64,000 bases of DNA, taken from NCBI GenBank assembly GCA_029260615.1, contig JAJDCX010000060.1, positions 1 through 64,000 on the forward strand. Direction: 5' to 3'. Under the pieces are notes generated by a model. That model searched no databases. It was not told the DNA's origin and worked only from the letters and a program-made list of their open reading frames with translations. The DNA comes from Phycisphaeraceae bacterium (GTDB lineage: Bacteria; Planctomycetota; Phycisphaerae; Phycisphaerales; Phycisphaeraceae). A program made the position numbers and the translations under genes. Of this stretch, positions 9,957-20,559 are shown piece after piece (within the stretch, counting starts at the first letter, position 1; every line of letters begins with the position of its first letter).

Positions 9957-10619
9957 CTACTCAGCCTTAATCGGCACGATCTGCTCCGTCGACAGCACAT
10001 GCCCCGTCACGGCCTCGGTGAAGGTCGCCTTGACCGTGACGCTTGTGATTGCCGGGTCGATCGACTCGGGCAGCGTCATCTCCAGCGTGTAGTGGTATCC
10101 CGTTAGATTCGCGCGATAGGCTTTATCAAACTCGTCGGGCTCGTAGGTACGCTCGGCCAGCAGTTCGGGGGGGCCGTCATCCTGGATCGCCACCGCCTGG
10201 AGCTTGAGCCGACCTGCCACAGGCAGCAGCCGGGCCTGATGATCCAACGGCGTGAGGTAGATGCGGATCAGGTCGTCTTGACCATCACCGTCCGTATCCA
10301 ACGCCCCGCTGTAACGCTCAAAAGCAATCTTCGCCAGCACCGGTGGGTCCGCGTCCTTGATCGCACGTTCCCCAGCCGACTGCGCACGCAGCCCCTCGAT
10401 CTCACCGAGCCGTAGCTCCATCTGCTCGTTCAACGTTTCGATCTGCTGCTGGAGTTTAAGATTCTCTTCACGCAGCCGATCGTTGTCGTTCACAAAATTC
10501 TTAGGCCCGCACCCAGACAGGTTTAATAAAACGACCAACGCGCTGAATACAGACAACACCGCCCCGTATCGAGTGGTGTAGGCGTAAAACGTGTCGGGCT
10601 GTGACCTGTCGGGAATCAT
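9957..10619 (-). CDS. Predicted lipoprotein with coiled coil
   Basis: 220 residues. An N-terminal hydrophobic segment (about 19-33) ends in the lipobox NLSGC. A short coiled coil follows (about 46-72, DRLREENLKLQQQIETLNEQ). The remaining C-terminal part is a beta-rich domain with an EF-hand-like stretch DTDGDGQDD (about 105-113). The gene starts 18 bp after the clpP stop and is probably co-transcribed with it. The start ATG 10619 has no clear Shine-Dalgarno, and the signal region is long, so a shorter start is possible. No known family was recognised. Confidence 0.6.
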   Translation of the reverse strand: MIPDRSQPDTFYAYTTRYGAVLSVFSALVVLLNLSGCGPKNFVNDNDRLREENLKLQQQIETLNEQMELRLGEIEGLRAQSAGERAIKDADPPVLAKIAFERYSGALDTDGDGQDDLIRIYLTPLDHQARLLPVAGRLKLQAVAIQDDGPPELLAERTYEPDEFDKAYRANLTGYHYTLEMTLPESIDPAITSVTVKATFTEAVTGHVLSTEQIVPIKAE

Positions 10620-10637
10620 CTTGATTAAATAGCCGGC

Positions 10638-11267
10638 TTACCCGTCTTCCTTCTCATGCCCGTCCGCGATCGAGTCGGGGATGTGTTGCAGCAAGCTATC
10701 GACCACGCCGTACGCCACCGACTCCTCGGCGTCGAGCCACTTGTCGCGTTCGCAATCCCGCGCGATCGTCTCGGCATCCTGCCCGGTGTGGTCTTTCATG
10801 ATCCGGTACAAACGTTCTCGCGTCCGCACCATCTCCTTGGCCTGGATCCCCAGGTCCGTCGCCTGGCCTTCGATGACCCCGCCCATCAACGGTTGATGCA
10901 GCAGCACCCGGCTGTTGGATAGCACGTGTCGCTTGCCTTCCGCCCCCGCCATCAGCAACACCGCACCCATCGACGCCGCCATCCCGATGCAGTACGTCGC
11001 GATCTTTGGCCGGATGAATTGCATCGTGTCATAGATCCCAAGCCCCGCCGACACCGAACCGCCCGGGCTGTTGATATATAGATGGATATCGCTCTTGGCG
11101 TCCTCGTTGGAGAGGAACAGTAGTTGGGCGATGATCAGGTTGGCTGAGTCGTCGTTGACGCCACCGCCTAGAAAAATGATCCGATCCTTGAGCAGCCGGG
11201 AGTAGATGTCATAGGCCCGCTCGCCTCGGCCGGTCTTCTCGATCACTGTGGGTACTAGATAAGGCAT
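10638..11267 (-). CDS. clpP: ATP-dependent Clp protease proteolytic subunit
   Basis: 209 residues, a normal ClpP length. It forms the tetradecameric peptidase chamber used with Clp ATPases. The catalytic triad is visible: Ser99 in [11 protein letters not shown], His124 in LLHQPLMGG and Asp175 in [17 protein letters not shown] and the [12 protein letters not shown]-terminal region are also canonical. Start ATG 11267 has GGAAG about 8 nt upstream. No clpX or second clpP lies next to it in this window. Confidence 0.96.
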   Translation of the reverse strand: MPYLVPTVIEKTGRGERAYDIYSRLLKDRIIFLGGGVNDDSANLIIAQLLFLSNEDAKSDIHLYINSPGGSVSAGLGIYDTMQFIRPKIATYCIGMAASMGAVLLMAGAEGKRHVLSNSRVLLHQPLMGGVIEGQATDLGIQAKEMVRTRERLYRIMKDHTGQDAETIARDCERDKWLDAEESVAYGVVDSLLQHIPDSIADGHEKEDG

Positions 11268-11432
11268 CCGTGTCGCTTCCTTGCATTCTGGTGGATATCA
11301 GGACGGCAGGATTGTAGCCGGTAGGGCGGATTGGGCCAAAGCGGGGGCCAAACGACCCGTAGGCAGCCCCTCAGAAATCCATCCCTTACCCGCCGTTGGC
11401 GGTTTACAGCCTCACCCGACACGATACCCAGA

Positions 11433-12818
11433 TCAGTTTGAGTCTCCTGGCAACTCCCTTTTTATTTGGTTCGGCTTTTCGTTCGAGCCCTGCCGCTTAA
11501 AGGGCAGCAGATCATCCACGTCATACTCAAAGGGGTATGGCTCACCCGACGACCCGTCAGGCTGTGGTAACCCTGGCCATTGGGGTTCAATCGCAGGGGC
11601 AAGGTTCAGGCCACGGATGCCGTACCGTGAGACACGCCTGGGGTCCCAGACAACCCGGCCCCGGGAATCGATATACGCGAAGCTGTCGCCGCAGTTCACA
11701 CGGGCCAGACCGCGGAAGAAAGGCAAAGCTTTTTTAAACCTTGGTTCGATCTTGACCCGGCCGGTCCGGTCGACGTAGCCGTAGCCACCATCCTGCAGGA
11801 TGAGACCAAGATTTACGGGGTAGATTTCTTCTCCTTCGCCCCATGCCCCGGTCCGTGTTTCATCTTCAGGACTCCACGCCCCGTCGTACCCCCACGCGAC
11901 CTCCTTGCCAGTCACGTCGATGTACCCCCACGCGTCACCGCGCCGCACCGCTGCGATGCCCCCAACAAAATCACGAACCTCGTCGTAAATAGGTTTGACC
12001 CGGGCTCGCTGCGCTTTATCCAGGAATCCCCACTTCCCGCGCACCTTCACCGCCGCCAAACTTCCGTGATAGCTGCGCAGCTCCTCGATCTCGCCGGCCT
12101 TGTCTCGGAACCGCACCTTCCCGGTCTTTCCGATGAAACCCCAGCCCCCGCCCTGCGCCTCCGAAAAACGAACCGCCGCCAGCCCATCCCAGTAGGACCG
12201 CACTTCGGCGAATACCATCGGGATCGTGACCTTGCCCCGCTTATCGACGAAACCACAACGCCCGTCGAGTTCTACCGCCGCTAAACCACCTGCCATCCGC
12301 AGCACACCCGTGTAGGGCGGGTCGGTAACCCGGTCACCTCCCGCACGTTTGATGAAGTAGCGGCGATCGTTGTCAGGCCCATATGATGCAACGATATAGC
12401 TTTCGGAGAATCGGTCGGTTTTCCCCGAGCCGTAGACGTGGAAGTTGCTGGCCTTCAACGAACCGCTCTTGTTTCGTGTACTCCCAGTGAAAACCATCCA
12501 GCCCATCTTCCCCTCAGACATGTACCGGGCGCTCCACGTACGTTTTTCGATCTGGGAATACTCAATCGGCCCGTAGATGTAGTCGACCCAATCGTATCGA
12601 GGCTCGACCACCACGTCCCCGCGCCGATCCGCATAGCCCCATTTCCCGTTGACCTCGATCGGCAGCAATTCGGTCGGAATTACATGACGATTGGGTTTGT
12701 ACTCCAACGAATCCGCTTTGGGCTGCCCCAAAATCGTGTCGTCCGCTTCGGCGTAACCCGGCATCGACCAAAGCAACACCACCGCCAGAACGAGTAATCT
12801 AAAAGTACATCTACTCAT
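11433..12818 (-). CDS. Secreted WG-repeat protein
   Basis: 461 residues from ATG 12818, chosen because GGGGAGGT (12826-12833) lies 8 nt before it and a signal peptide (about 1-24, ending GYAEA) begins there; the open frame extends further upstream but without features. About seven WG-type repeats follow, for example GKWGYADRRGDVVVEPRYD, GRCGFVDKRGKVTIP, GKWGFLDKAQRARVKPIYD, GYGYVDRTGRVKIEPRFK and SFAYIDSRGRVVWDP. Repeats of this KWG family form beta-propeller-like or beta-hairpin arrays in exported proteins; no enzymatic role is known. Confidence 0.85.
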   Translation of the reverse strand: MSRCTFRLLVLAVVLLWSMPGYAEADDTILGQPKADSLEYKPNRHVIPTELLPIEVNGKWGYADRRGDVVVEPRYDWVDYIYGPIEYSQIEKRTWSARYMSEGKMGWMVFTGSTRNKSGSLKASNFHVYGSGKTDRFSESYIVASYGPDNDRRYFIKRAGGDRVTDPPYTGVLRMAGGLAAVELDGRCGFVDKRGKVTIPMVFAEVRSYWDGLAAVRFSEAQGGGWGFIGKTGKVRFRDKAGEIEELRSYHGSLAAVKVRGKWGFLDKAQRARVKPIYDEVRDFVGGIAAVRRGDAWGYIDVTGKEVAWGYDGAWSPEDETRTGAWGEGEEIYPVNLGLILQDGGYGYVDRTGRVKIEPRFKKALPFFRGLARVNCGDSFAYIDSRGRVVWDPRRVSRYGIRGLNLAPAIEPQWPGLPQPDGSSGEPYPFEYDVDDLLPFKRQGSNEKPNQIKRELPGDSN

Positions 12819-13014
12819 ATCATTTACCTCCCCGGGAAAAAGAAGCAGTGAGATCCCGGTCTGCCGCGGTGCTTGCCGCATTGAAAATAGGAACACCCAG
12901 ATGAGCGTCGGGCACATTGTATAGGAGACCCGGCGGGTTGGCCGCGGCCCGTCCTCGACCACCGAATCCCCTCCCGCCGGCCCCTTCAATATTCACTTGT
13001 ACCCATCGTCACCC

Positions 13015-13392
13015 TCATCGGATCAGCCCGCCGAAATACGGTCCAAGTACCAACCCCCCAATGATGACAGACCCGACGGCAGAGATTAATACAGCAGCGG
13101 CGGCAATATCCTTGGAGTGCTTAACCATGGGATGGAACTCTGGGGAGGCAACGTCAGCCAGGAACTCGAAAGCGGTGTTGAGCGCTTCGGCTGTCCAAAC
13201 CGCCATGATCGACAAGACTAGCCAGCACCAATCCGAAGCGGAAACGTTAAGGCTCAACCCAGCGACCACGACCGCCACAGTCGCACAGGCATGGACCCAG
13301 GCGTTGTGCTGTGTTTTTAACATGGTCCAGATGCCGATGAACGCAAACTTAAAACTCCGGATTCGTCCTGTAAATTGAAAGGGTCGGTTCAT
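13015..13392 (-). CDS. dgkA: Diacylglycerol/undecaprenol kinase family membrane protein
   Basis: 125 residues from ATG 13392, preceded by GGAG at about 10 nt. Three membrane helices fit the DgkA fold, and the family signature appears as AEALNTAFEFLADVASPEFH followed by VKHSKDIAAAAVLI. These small kinases phosphorylate diacylglycerol (Gram-negative type) or undecaprenol (DgkA/UdpK of Gram-positives) to recycle lipid carriers. Which substrate is used cannot be told from the sequence. Confidence 0.88.
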   Translation of the reverse strand: MNRPFQFTGRIRSFKFAFIGIWTMLKTQHNAWVHACATVAVVVAGLSLNVSASDWCWLVLSIMAVWTAEALNTAFEFLADVASPEFHPMVKHSKDIAAAAVLISAVGSVIIGGLVLGPYFGGLIR

Positions 13393-13598
13393 CGCTTTTC
13401 TCCGGAAAGAAAAAGAGGGAGGAGTCGATATGGCCAATTGTCTTCCCCCGTTGGCTTGAGACGGCGGCCAACGCGGCAAACGGCTGTGATGGCATGAGTA
13501 TATTGTATATGACGATAATGATGTGTTTGGCCGGGGCGACTTGTGAGTCTAAGATGATGCGGACAGCCCGGATCGGGCTGTAAAGGACACGCATCCAT

Positions 13599-14516
13599 AT
13601 GAGCCAGGCAACCAGTCAAACAGCGGATGGAATCGCACCCGTAGCGTCGTTAGGAACATCCGGGGGCGGCGGCGCATCCGGGGGTCTCGGGCCGGCGACG
13701 GCGACGCTTTGGAAACGTGAGATGGTCCGCTTCTTCCGCCAGAAAAACCGTGTGGTCAGTGCGCTGGTCACCCCCGTGCTGCTGTGGATCGGATTGGGTG
13801 CCGGGCTCGATAAGGCGTTCGTCCCTGTGGGGGCACAGGCCGTGGACACAGCCGCCGTTACCGATGCCGCTGCAAACGGTTTGGCATCCGGGGGCGGTGT
13901 GGGTTACATGGCCTACTTCTTTCCCGGCACGCTCTCGATGATCCTCCTCTTTACCGCGATCTTCTCCACCATCAGCGTCATCGAAGACCGACGCGAAGGT
14001 TTCATGCAGGGCGTTTTAGTCGCGCCGATACCCAGACTCGCCATCGTCTTAGGCAAAGTCTTTGGCGGCGCGAGCATCGCCATGATCCAGGCTCTGGTCT
14101 TCCTCTTGCTTTGGCCTTTAGTCGGATCATTCCCCGGCATCGGCCCGGCGCTGGCGGCGGCGGGGGTGCTGGCGCTTCTCTCGATTGCCATGACCGCGAT
14201 GGGACTGTGCATCGCCTGGCCGATGGATTCCACCGCCGCGTTCCATGCCGTGATGATGCTCGTACTCATGCCGATGTGGTTCCTCTGCGGCGCGATGTTC
14301 CCCGTATCGACCGCACAGCCCTGGCTGCGAATCTTGATGTGGGCGAACCCCTTGACCTACGGCCAGTCCGTGCTGTCAGAAACACTCCTAGGCTACGACG
14401 CCGTGCAGACCGGTCTGCCTCTGCCGGTGGACGTGATGCTGATGTTTGTATTTACCGCGGCCGTGTTGGCGATGGCGGTGAAGCTGGTCGGCCAGCCCAG
14501 AAAAGATGGGGTGTGA
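13599..14516 (+). CDS. ABC-2 type transporter permease
   Basis: 305 residues. A Gly/Ala-rich N-terminal stretch (1-35) precedes six membrane helices of the ABC-2 family, with the inter-helix motif ISVIEDRREGFMQGVLVAP and a C-terminal half including WANPLTYGQ, typical of these permeases. The partner ATPase is not encoded in the adjacent sequence. The next gene is sco, starting 2 bp after this stop, which suggests that the complex serves respiratory oxidase or copper-related assembly; this is a context inference. Confidence 0.85.
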   Translation: MSQATSQTADGIAPVASLGTSGGGGASGGLGPATATLWKREMVRFFRQKNRVVSALVTPVLLWIGLGAGLDKAFVPVGAQAVDTAAVTDAAANGLASGGGVGYMAYFFPGTLSMILLFTAIFSTISVIEDRREGFMQGVLVAPIPRLAIVLGKVFGGASIAMIQALVFLLLWPLVGSFPGIGPALAAAGVLALLSIAMTAMGLCIAWPMDSTAAFHAVMMLVLMPMWFLCGAMFPVSTAQPWLRILMWANPLTYGQSVLSETLLGYDAVQTGLPLPVDVMLMFVFTAAVLAMAVKLVGQPRKDGV

Positions 14517-14518
14517 CC

Positions 14519-15199
14519 ATGGTCCCCAAGGCCGTACTGGTTTTAGTAGCGATTTTTTCCTGGCTGGCGACGGCGGCGATCACGTTGACCGTCCTAACCT
14601 TCGGGCCGGGCAATCTGTCCGGGACGAACCAAGGCCCAGCCCTGCAGGCAATCAGTGCCGAGCAAACTCCCGCCACCGCACTGCCCCGTTACGACCTGAT
14701 GCCGGTGTTCACCCTGACCGACCAGAACGGCCGACCATTCGGGCTCAACGACCTGCGCGGCAAGGTCTGGGTCGTCGATACCATCTTCACCCGCTGCACC
14801 GCGATCTGCCCCACACTCACCGGCGGGATGAAACAAATCCAGTCCGCACTCAAATTAGATGGCCAGTTCGACGAACGAGTCCGCCTGGTCAGCATCAGCG
14901 TCGACGGCGGCCACGATTCACCTGACGTACTCAAGCAATACGCAAAGGGATACAAGGCCGAACCTGACCGCTGGATATTCCTCACCGGCGAACGTGACGT
15001 GGTCTGGCCCTTAATCAACGACGGCCTGCGCCTGGCGGTCGGGGAACCGGAGTCCGGTGAGGAGATGGAGATCCTGCACAGCGGCAAACTCGTATTGATC
15101 GACCGCGCCGGCGTTATCCGTGGCTACTACGACGGCCTCACCGAGGCTGGCCGGATCGAACTGCTCGCCGACCTTAGCCGCCTGTTGGATGAGGGATGA
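14519..15199 (+). CDS. SCO1/SenC family copper chaperone
   Basis: 226 residues from ATG 14519; the open frame continues upstream but that part overlaps the permease gene. An N-terminal membrane anchor (about 5-28) is followed by a thioredoxin-like domain with the copper-binding CxxxCP motif (RCTAICPT) and the conserved distal His in LHSGKLVLIDR. SCO proteins deliver copper to the CuA site of cytochrome oxidase or act as thiol reductases. It is embedded in a tight operon: 2 bp after the permease, and overlapping the next gene by 4 bp (ATGA). Confidence 0.92.
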   Translation: MVPKAVLVLVAIFSWLATAAITLTVLTFGPGNLSGTNQGPALQAISAEQTPATALPRYDLMPVFTLTDQNGRPFGLNDLRGKVWVVDTIFTRCTAICPTLTGGMKQIQSALKLDGQFDERVRLVSISVDGGHDSPDVLKQYAKGYKAEPDRWIFLTGERDVVWPLINDGLRLAVGEPESGEEMEILHSGKLVLIDRAGVIRGYYDGLTEAGRIELLADLSRLLDEG

Positions 15200-16092
15200 C
15201 CGCACCGATGCCCGCTAAACCAACACCCCGTTTCGAGCCGCCGACTCCCGAGCAGTTTGATGAGCACCTGCGGAATTACCCCGCGAACCCGCCATCTAAA
15301 TGGCAGGCCCGTGCGCCTCTGTTCGTAGCTGTCGCACTGATTGTTGTGTCATTGCTGACCGCCGACCCGCTCTCGGGGCTGCTGCCATGGGTCGCTTTGG
15401 CCTGGCTCTTTGGGCACACCTCTTTCCGCACACGCCGCGCCTTTGCGATCGAGACCCAGGTCCGTCGGACACAGGAAATCGCGATGCTAAGGCGCTACCC
15501 CGAGGCCCTGCGCCGCGGTTGGCGTCAACTGCCTAAGACCGTCCCCGCCCCCATGCTGCACGGCCAAACCGTCGCCATGATCGCCCACTGCCTGGACACC
15601 ATGGGCTGTTACGACGCCGCGATCGTCGGCTACGACTACCTCCTTGAACACCTCCCCCCGGGCCAACCGATCACCGTACACCTCGGCGTGAGCCGCGCCG
15701 CCGCCGCCCTGGGAGCCGAACGGTTATCCGATGCCGACGACTCCATCCGCCGACTGCGTGGCCCGGTCGAGCCATTCGAAAACTCGCCGATCAGCGCCGC
15801 CTACCGCCTGGCAAAACTCACCCAACAGGTCCGCACCCACCACTTCGCCGAAGGCGTTGAAGAAAGCCAAGGCCTGGTCGAAGCCCTCCGCCCCCTCGGC
15901 GTCGAAGCGGGCTACGGCCACGCACTCATGGCACTCTGTCACTACCACTGCCCCGCGCCGGCACTCGATATCGACCCCAACGCTCCACACCAGTCAGCCA
16001 AATCATGGTGGGACCAGGCCACACTCCTTCTGCCCCCCGGCTCACTCCTGCACCGCTTCCCCGAGTTAGCACCTCTCACGGAGCTGACATGA
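15196..16092 (+). CDS. Membrane protein with TPR-like helical domain
   Basis: 298 residues; the start ATG overlaps the sco stop (ATGA). A soluble N-terminus (1-40) is followed by two membrane helices (about 42-76) and then a mostly alpha-helical soluble domain with TPR-like spacing (LDTMGCYDAAIVGYDYLLEH). No enzymatic motif is seen. The next gene has the same layout, and the two are probably a related, co-translated pair. No family was recognised. Confidence 0.65.
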   Translation: MTAPMPAKPTPRFEPPTPEQFDEHLRNYPANPPSKWQARAPLFVAVALIVVSLLTADPLSGLLPWVALAWLFGHTSFRTRRAFAIETQVRRTQEIAMLRRYPEALRRGWRQLPKTVPAPMLHGQTVAMIAHCLDTMGCYDAAIVGYDYLLEHLPPGQPITVHLGVSRAAAALGAERLSDADDSIRRLRGPVEPFENSPISAAYRLAKLTQQVRTHHFAEGVEESQGLVEALRPLGVEAGYGHALMALCHYHCPAPALDIDPNAPHQSAKSWWDQATLLLPPGSLLHRFPELAPLTELT

Positions 16093-17021
16093 ACCACGAA
16101 GAACAACCACCCAACGACCCGACCGACGGATCAGATCAGGACATCACCAATCCCTCCGATGACCGCGACATCTCCGTGGACCAAACGCCCACATCAGCAC
16201 TTCCACCCTTCTCGCCCCAACGTTTTGATAACGAACTCTGGATCGACATGGCGATACGCCGGGCGCTGGTGGTGGTTGTGATCGTCGCGGCAGTCTGTTT
16301 GATCGCTTTCGAACTGACCAGTTCGCCCGTAGGCCTCGCAGCCGTGATAGGACTGACCATCGGCTGGATCGGAATCAACACGATCAGTGCCAACGTCTGG
16401 CGCACCATCCCCCCAATCACCGCGATGATCGGCCACAACCCCGCCGCCGCAGAATCCGAACTGGCACAACAACTCAAACGCCGACCCCTGATGCGCTGGG
16501 TCCGCCTGATGCTCTACCACCGCCTTGCATCGGTCCGCCACCGCCAGCACCGCTTCCACGAATCCGCCGCCATCTGTCAGGCCGTGCTGTCACAGCCCCT
16601 GGGCCCCGCACGCAAACAACGTGGGCCGATTCTGCTGATGCTTACCGAAGCCAGGCTGCACTGCAACGACCTTGCCGGCGCTTATACCGCGCTGCTGGAA
16701 CTGCACACCGAGCCCCAGACCCTCGTCGAGTCCCTCCAACGCCTCACCCTGCAAACCCGCTACGAAGTCCTCGCCGGCCACGACCGCGCCGCACTCATCG
16801 GCGTCAAGCAAAAACTCCTCCTCTCCGAGCTCATGCCCGCCGAGCACTGCGGCGCCATGCACGCCATGCTCACCACCAGCGCCACACGCACCGGCCAACT
16901 CGAATTGGCCGACTGGCTCTGGCGCAGATCAAACCTCCTTTGCAGCCCCGAGCAACTGCAACACCTGGTCAATAAATCTTTCGCCATCGCCGTGGTCGCC
17001 CCCCCCGACCCCAACGGCTAA
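16089..17021 (+). CDS. Membrane protein with TPR-like helical domain, paralogue-like partner
   Basis: 310 residues from ATG 16089, which overlaps the previous stop by 4 bp (ATGA); the frame is open further upstream but only as overlap. An acidic, disordered N-terminus (1-45) leads to two membrane helices (about 62-102) and an alpha-helical TPR-like region (RQHRFHESAAICQAVLSQP, NDLAGAYTALLELH). Layout and operon position match the previous protein. It could be a scaffold for the Sco/ABC complex, but this is only context. Confidence 0.65.
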   Translation: MNHEEQPPNDPTDGSDQDITNPSDDRDISVDQTPTSALPPFSPQRFDNELWIDMAIRRALVVVVIVAAVCLIAFELTSSPVGLAAVIGLTIGWIGINTISANVWRTIPPITAMIGHNPAAAESELAQQLKRRPLMRWVRLMLYHRLASVRHRQHRFHESAAICQAVLSQPLGPARKQRGPILLMLTEARLHCNDLAGAYTALLELHTEPQTLVESLQRLTLQTRYEVLAGHDRAALIGVKQKLLLSELMPAEHCGAMHAMLTTSATRTGQLELADWLWRRSNLLCSPEQLQHLVNKSFAIAVVAPPDPNG

Positions 17022-17103
17022 GCCAACTGCCGACGACCATTTTGCTCAGCGAGTCATCATCAGCATCGCCGCCCCCCGAGCCGTTGCCTGATATCATCCG
17101 CCC

Positions 17104-18192
17104 ATGCTCTTAGCCTTCCTTCCAGTAGCCTGGTTCCTAAGCCAACCCCAATGGCTGCTCTTATTGATCGCGTTGATCGGCATGGCGGGCGTGGTCAAAG
17201 GGGCCGACTGGCTGGTCGATGGTGCCGCCGGCCTCGCCGCACGGTTTGGGATGCCCAAGATCGTGATCGGCGCAACTATCGTCTCGCTGGGTACCACCAG
17301 CCCCGAGGCCGCCGTCTCCGTTCTCGCCGCCTGGCAGGGGGACGCCGGGTTGGCGCTGGGCAACGGCGTCGGGTCCATCATCGCCGACACCGGCCTGATC
17401 TTCGGGATCGGCTGCCTCATGACACGCCTCCCCGCCGACCGCTTTGTCTTAAGCCGACAGGGCTGGGTCCAGTTCGGCTGCGCAGTCATGCTGGCGGCAA
17501 TCTGTTTCTCGCTCTACGCAATGCACGGCGACGCTGCCCAACTCGGCCGTCCCATCGGCGCCCTACTCATCGTGCTGTTGGCTGCCTACATGTTCATGTC
17601 CGTAAAGTGGAGCAAGCAGCACCCCTTCGGCGAACCGCACCTGGTCGCCAGCACACACGACGACACCCCGGCCGTTCTCGATATTGCGCAAGCCGACCAA
17701 CCCAAGCCCAAGACCGCCCTGATCCTGATGTGCTTGGCCGGGCTCGCGGTCGTGATTGTCTCCGGCGACGCGCTGGTATCCTCCGTTAGTGAGGTCGCCG
17801 AAGTGCATTGGGGCGTGCCCCAGGCCGTCATCGCCGCGACACTCGTCGCCTTTGGCACCTCTCTACCCGAGATGGTCGTTGGCATCACCGCCATCCGCAA
17901 AGGCCACGCCGAACTCCTCGTCGGCAACGTCATCGGCGCAGACATCCTAAACATACTGTTCGTCATCGGTGCCGCCGCACTCGCCAAGCCCCTGCCCATC
18001 ACCGAGCCCGGCACCGCACAGCCCCTGATCTTCCTCTGGCTGCACCTCCCGACCATGCTCCTGATGCTCGCCCTGTTCCGTGTCTACATCTTCAAAGCCA
18101 CCCGCACCGGGAACTTCTCACGCTGGATGGGCGTACCGTTGGTGACAATCTACCTGGCCTACACCGTGATCGGGTACGCCACCTCCCTGTGA
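17104..18192 (+). CDS. Sodium/calcium exchanger family (CaCA) membrane antiporter
   Basis: 362 residues with about ten or eleven membrane helices in two halves. Each half holds an alpha-repeat signature: SLGTTSPEAAVSV with GNGVGSIIADTGLI in the first, and AFGTSLPEMVVGI with GNVIGADILNILFVIG in the second. The acidic residues of the two repeats form the ion site in the YrbG/CaCA family. A central soluble loop separates the halves. Confidence 0.9.
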   Translation: MLLAFLPVAWFLSQPQWLLLLIALIGMAGVVKGADWLVDGAAGLAARFGMPKIVIGATIVSLGTTSPEAAVSVLAAWQGDAGLALGNGVGSIIADTGLIFGIGCLMTRLPADRFVLSRQGWVQFGCAVMLAAICFSLYAMHGDAAQLGRPIGALLIVLLAAYMFMSVKWSKQHPFGEPHLVASTHDDTPAVLDIAQADQPKPKTALILMCLAGLAVVIVSGDALVSSVSEVAEVHWGVPQAVIAATLVAFGTSLPEMVVGITAIRKGHAELLVGNVIGADILNILFVIGAAALAKPLPITEPGTAQPLIFLWLHLPTMLLMLALFRVYIFKATRTGNFSRWMGVPLVTIYLAYTVIGYATSL

Positions 18193-18282
18193 TCGCACGG
18201 CAAAGGCCTGTTATCATGCGTAACTTGGCCGATCAGTCGGCACTCGGCGGGCTCAAGCGATCGGGCTGGTACGCCGACTTAA

Positions 18283-19416
<1,134 letters not shown>

Positions 19417-19421
19417 CCAGC

Positions 19422-19437
19422 CGCTCGCGGCTTAGCG
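19422..19437 (+). repeat. Short intergenic repeat CRCTYGCGGYTTAGCG, copy 1
   Basis: CGCTCGCGGCTTAGCG follows the gmd stop. Close copies occur at 31795-31810 and 40032-40047, always between genes. The ends CGCT and AGCG can pair. Confidence 0.5.
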
Positions 19438-19483
19438 TCCGTGCACTTGCCGGACGCAATCGACCGGCTCTACTCCGCCCCCA

Positions 19484-19505
19484 GTCCCCGGCTTAGCCGG
19501 GGGAC
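19484..19505 (+). repeat. GC-rich hairpin between gmd and fcl
   Basis: GTCCCCGGC and GCCGGGGGAC flank a TTA loop with one bulged G. Similar CCCGGCTT-GCCGGG hairpins lie at 44012-44031 and 50931-50948. There is no T-tract, so it is not a standard terminator. Confidence 0.5.
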
Positions 19506-19538
19506 CTACCCCGATCCTTTAACCCCACGATCCAATCT

Positions 19539-20504
19539 ATGTCATACCTCGATAACAAACGCATCTGCATCACCGGCGGCGCCGGGTTCCTTGGCCAAAA
19601 CATCCAACAAAAGCTCCGCGACCGCGGCGTCAAACAGGAAAACATCTTCGTCCCCCTGATCGAAGACTACGACCTGACCAGCGAGGCCGACGTCATACGG
19701 ATGTATAAGGACGCCAACCCGCAGATTGTCATCCACCTCGCCGCGGAAGTGGGGGGGATCGGTGCCAACCGCGAACACCCCGGACGATTCTTCTACGCCA
19801 ACATGGCCATGGGCATGCACCTCATCGAGCAGGGACGCATCCACGGCCTGGACAAGTTCCTCCACACCGGAACCGTCTGCGCGTACCCTAAGTTCACCCC
19901 CGTCCCCTTCCAGGAAACCGAGCTCTGGAACGGCTACCCCGAAGAAACCAACGCGCCCTACGGCGTGGCCAAAAAAGCACTCTTCGTCATGCTCGACGGA
20001 TACAAGCGTGAGTACGGCCTGAACTCCGCCGTCGTCGTCCCCGTCAACCTCTACGGCCCAAACGACAACTTCAACCCCCAGTCCTCACACGTCATCCCCG
20101 CACTCATCCGCAAGTGCGTCGAAGCCCGTAACGCCGGCGAAGACCACATCTCCTGCTGGGGCACCGGCAGCGCGTCGCGTGAGTTTCTTTACGTCGAAGA
20201 CGCAGCGGACGGCATCGTCACCGCCACCGAAAAACTCGACACCCCCGACCCCATCAACCTCGGCACCAACATGGAGATCACGATCAAAGACCTGGTCGAA
20301 CTGATCGCCAAGCTCTGTAAGTTCGAGGGGAAAATTGAGTGGGACCCCACCAAACCCGACGGCCAACCCCGCCGATGCCTGGACACTTCAAAAGCCAAAG
20401 AAGCCATGGGCTGGCAAGCCAAAGTCGGCTTCGAAGAAGGCCTGAAGCGCACCATCGAGTGGTTCGAGGCACAGGACGAGGTTCGCGAAGTAGTTTACGG
20501 CTGA
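19539..20504 (+). CDS. fcl: GDP-L-fucose synthase
   Basis: 321 residues. It epimerises and reduces GDP-4-keto-6-deoxymannose to GDP-L-fucose. Evidence: nucleotide-binding GGAGFLGQNI, HLAAEVGGIGANREHPGRF, the catalytic Ser/Tyr/Lys region HTGTVCAYP and YGVAKKA, and VVPVNLYGPNDNFNPQSSHVIPAL, all characteristic of Fcl/WcaG. It follows gmd by 122 bp, an interval that contains two short repeats. Confidence 0.97.
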   Translation: MSYLDNKRICITGGAGFLGQNIQQKLRDRGVKQENIFVPLIEDYDLTSEADVIRMYKDANPQIVIHLAAEVGGIGANREHPGRFFYANMAMGMHLIEQGRIHGLDKFLHTGTVCAYPKFTPVPFQETELWNGYPEETNAPYGVAKKALFVMLDGYKREYGLNSAVVVPVNLYGPNDNFNPQSSHVIPALIRKCVEARNAGEDHISCWGTGSASREFLYVEDAADGIVTATEKLDTPDPINLGTNMEITIKDLVELIAKLCKFEGKIEWDPTKPDGQPRRCLDTSKAKEAMGWQAKVGFEEGLKRTIEWFEAQDEVREVVYG

Positions 20505-20559
20505 TTCCCCGGCGGTATAATCTGTGGGCCTGTCAATTCACCCCTACCGGGAGCCCGCC

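Noticed and set aside
11281-11778. Plus-strand open frame starting near the clpP start
   Set aside because: It runs antisense into the WG-repeat gene and has no recognisable motif or ribosome site.
14111-14518. Upstream extension of the sco reading frame
   Set aside because: It overlaps the ABC permease in another frame and encodes an Arg/Gly-rich shadow; the membrane anchor and the operon spacing fit ATG 14519.
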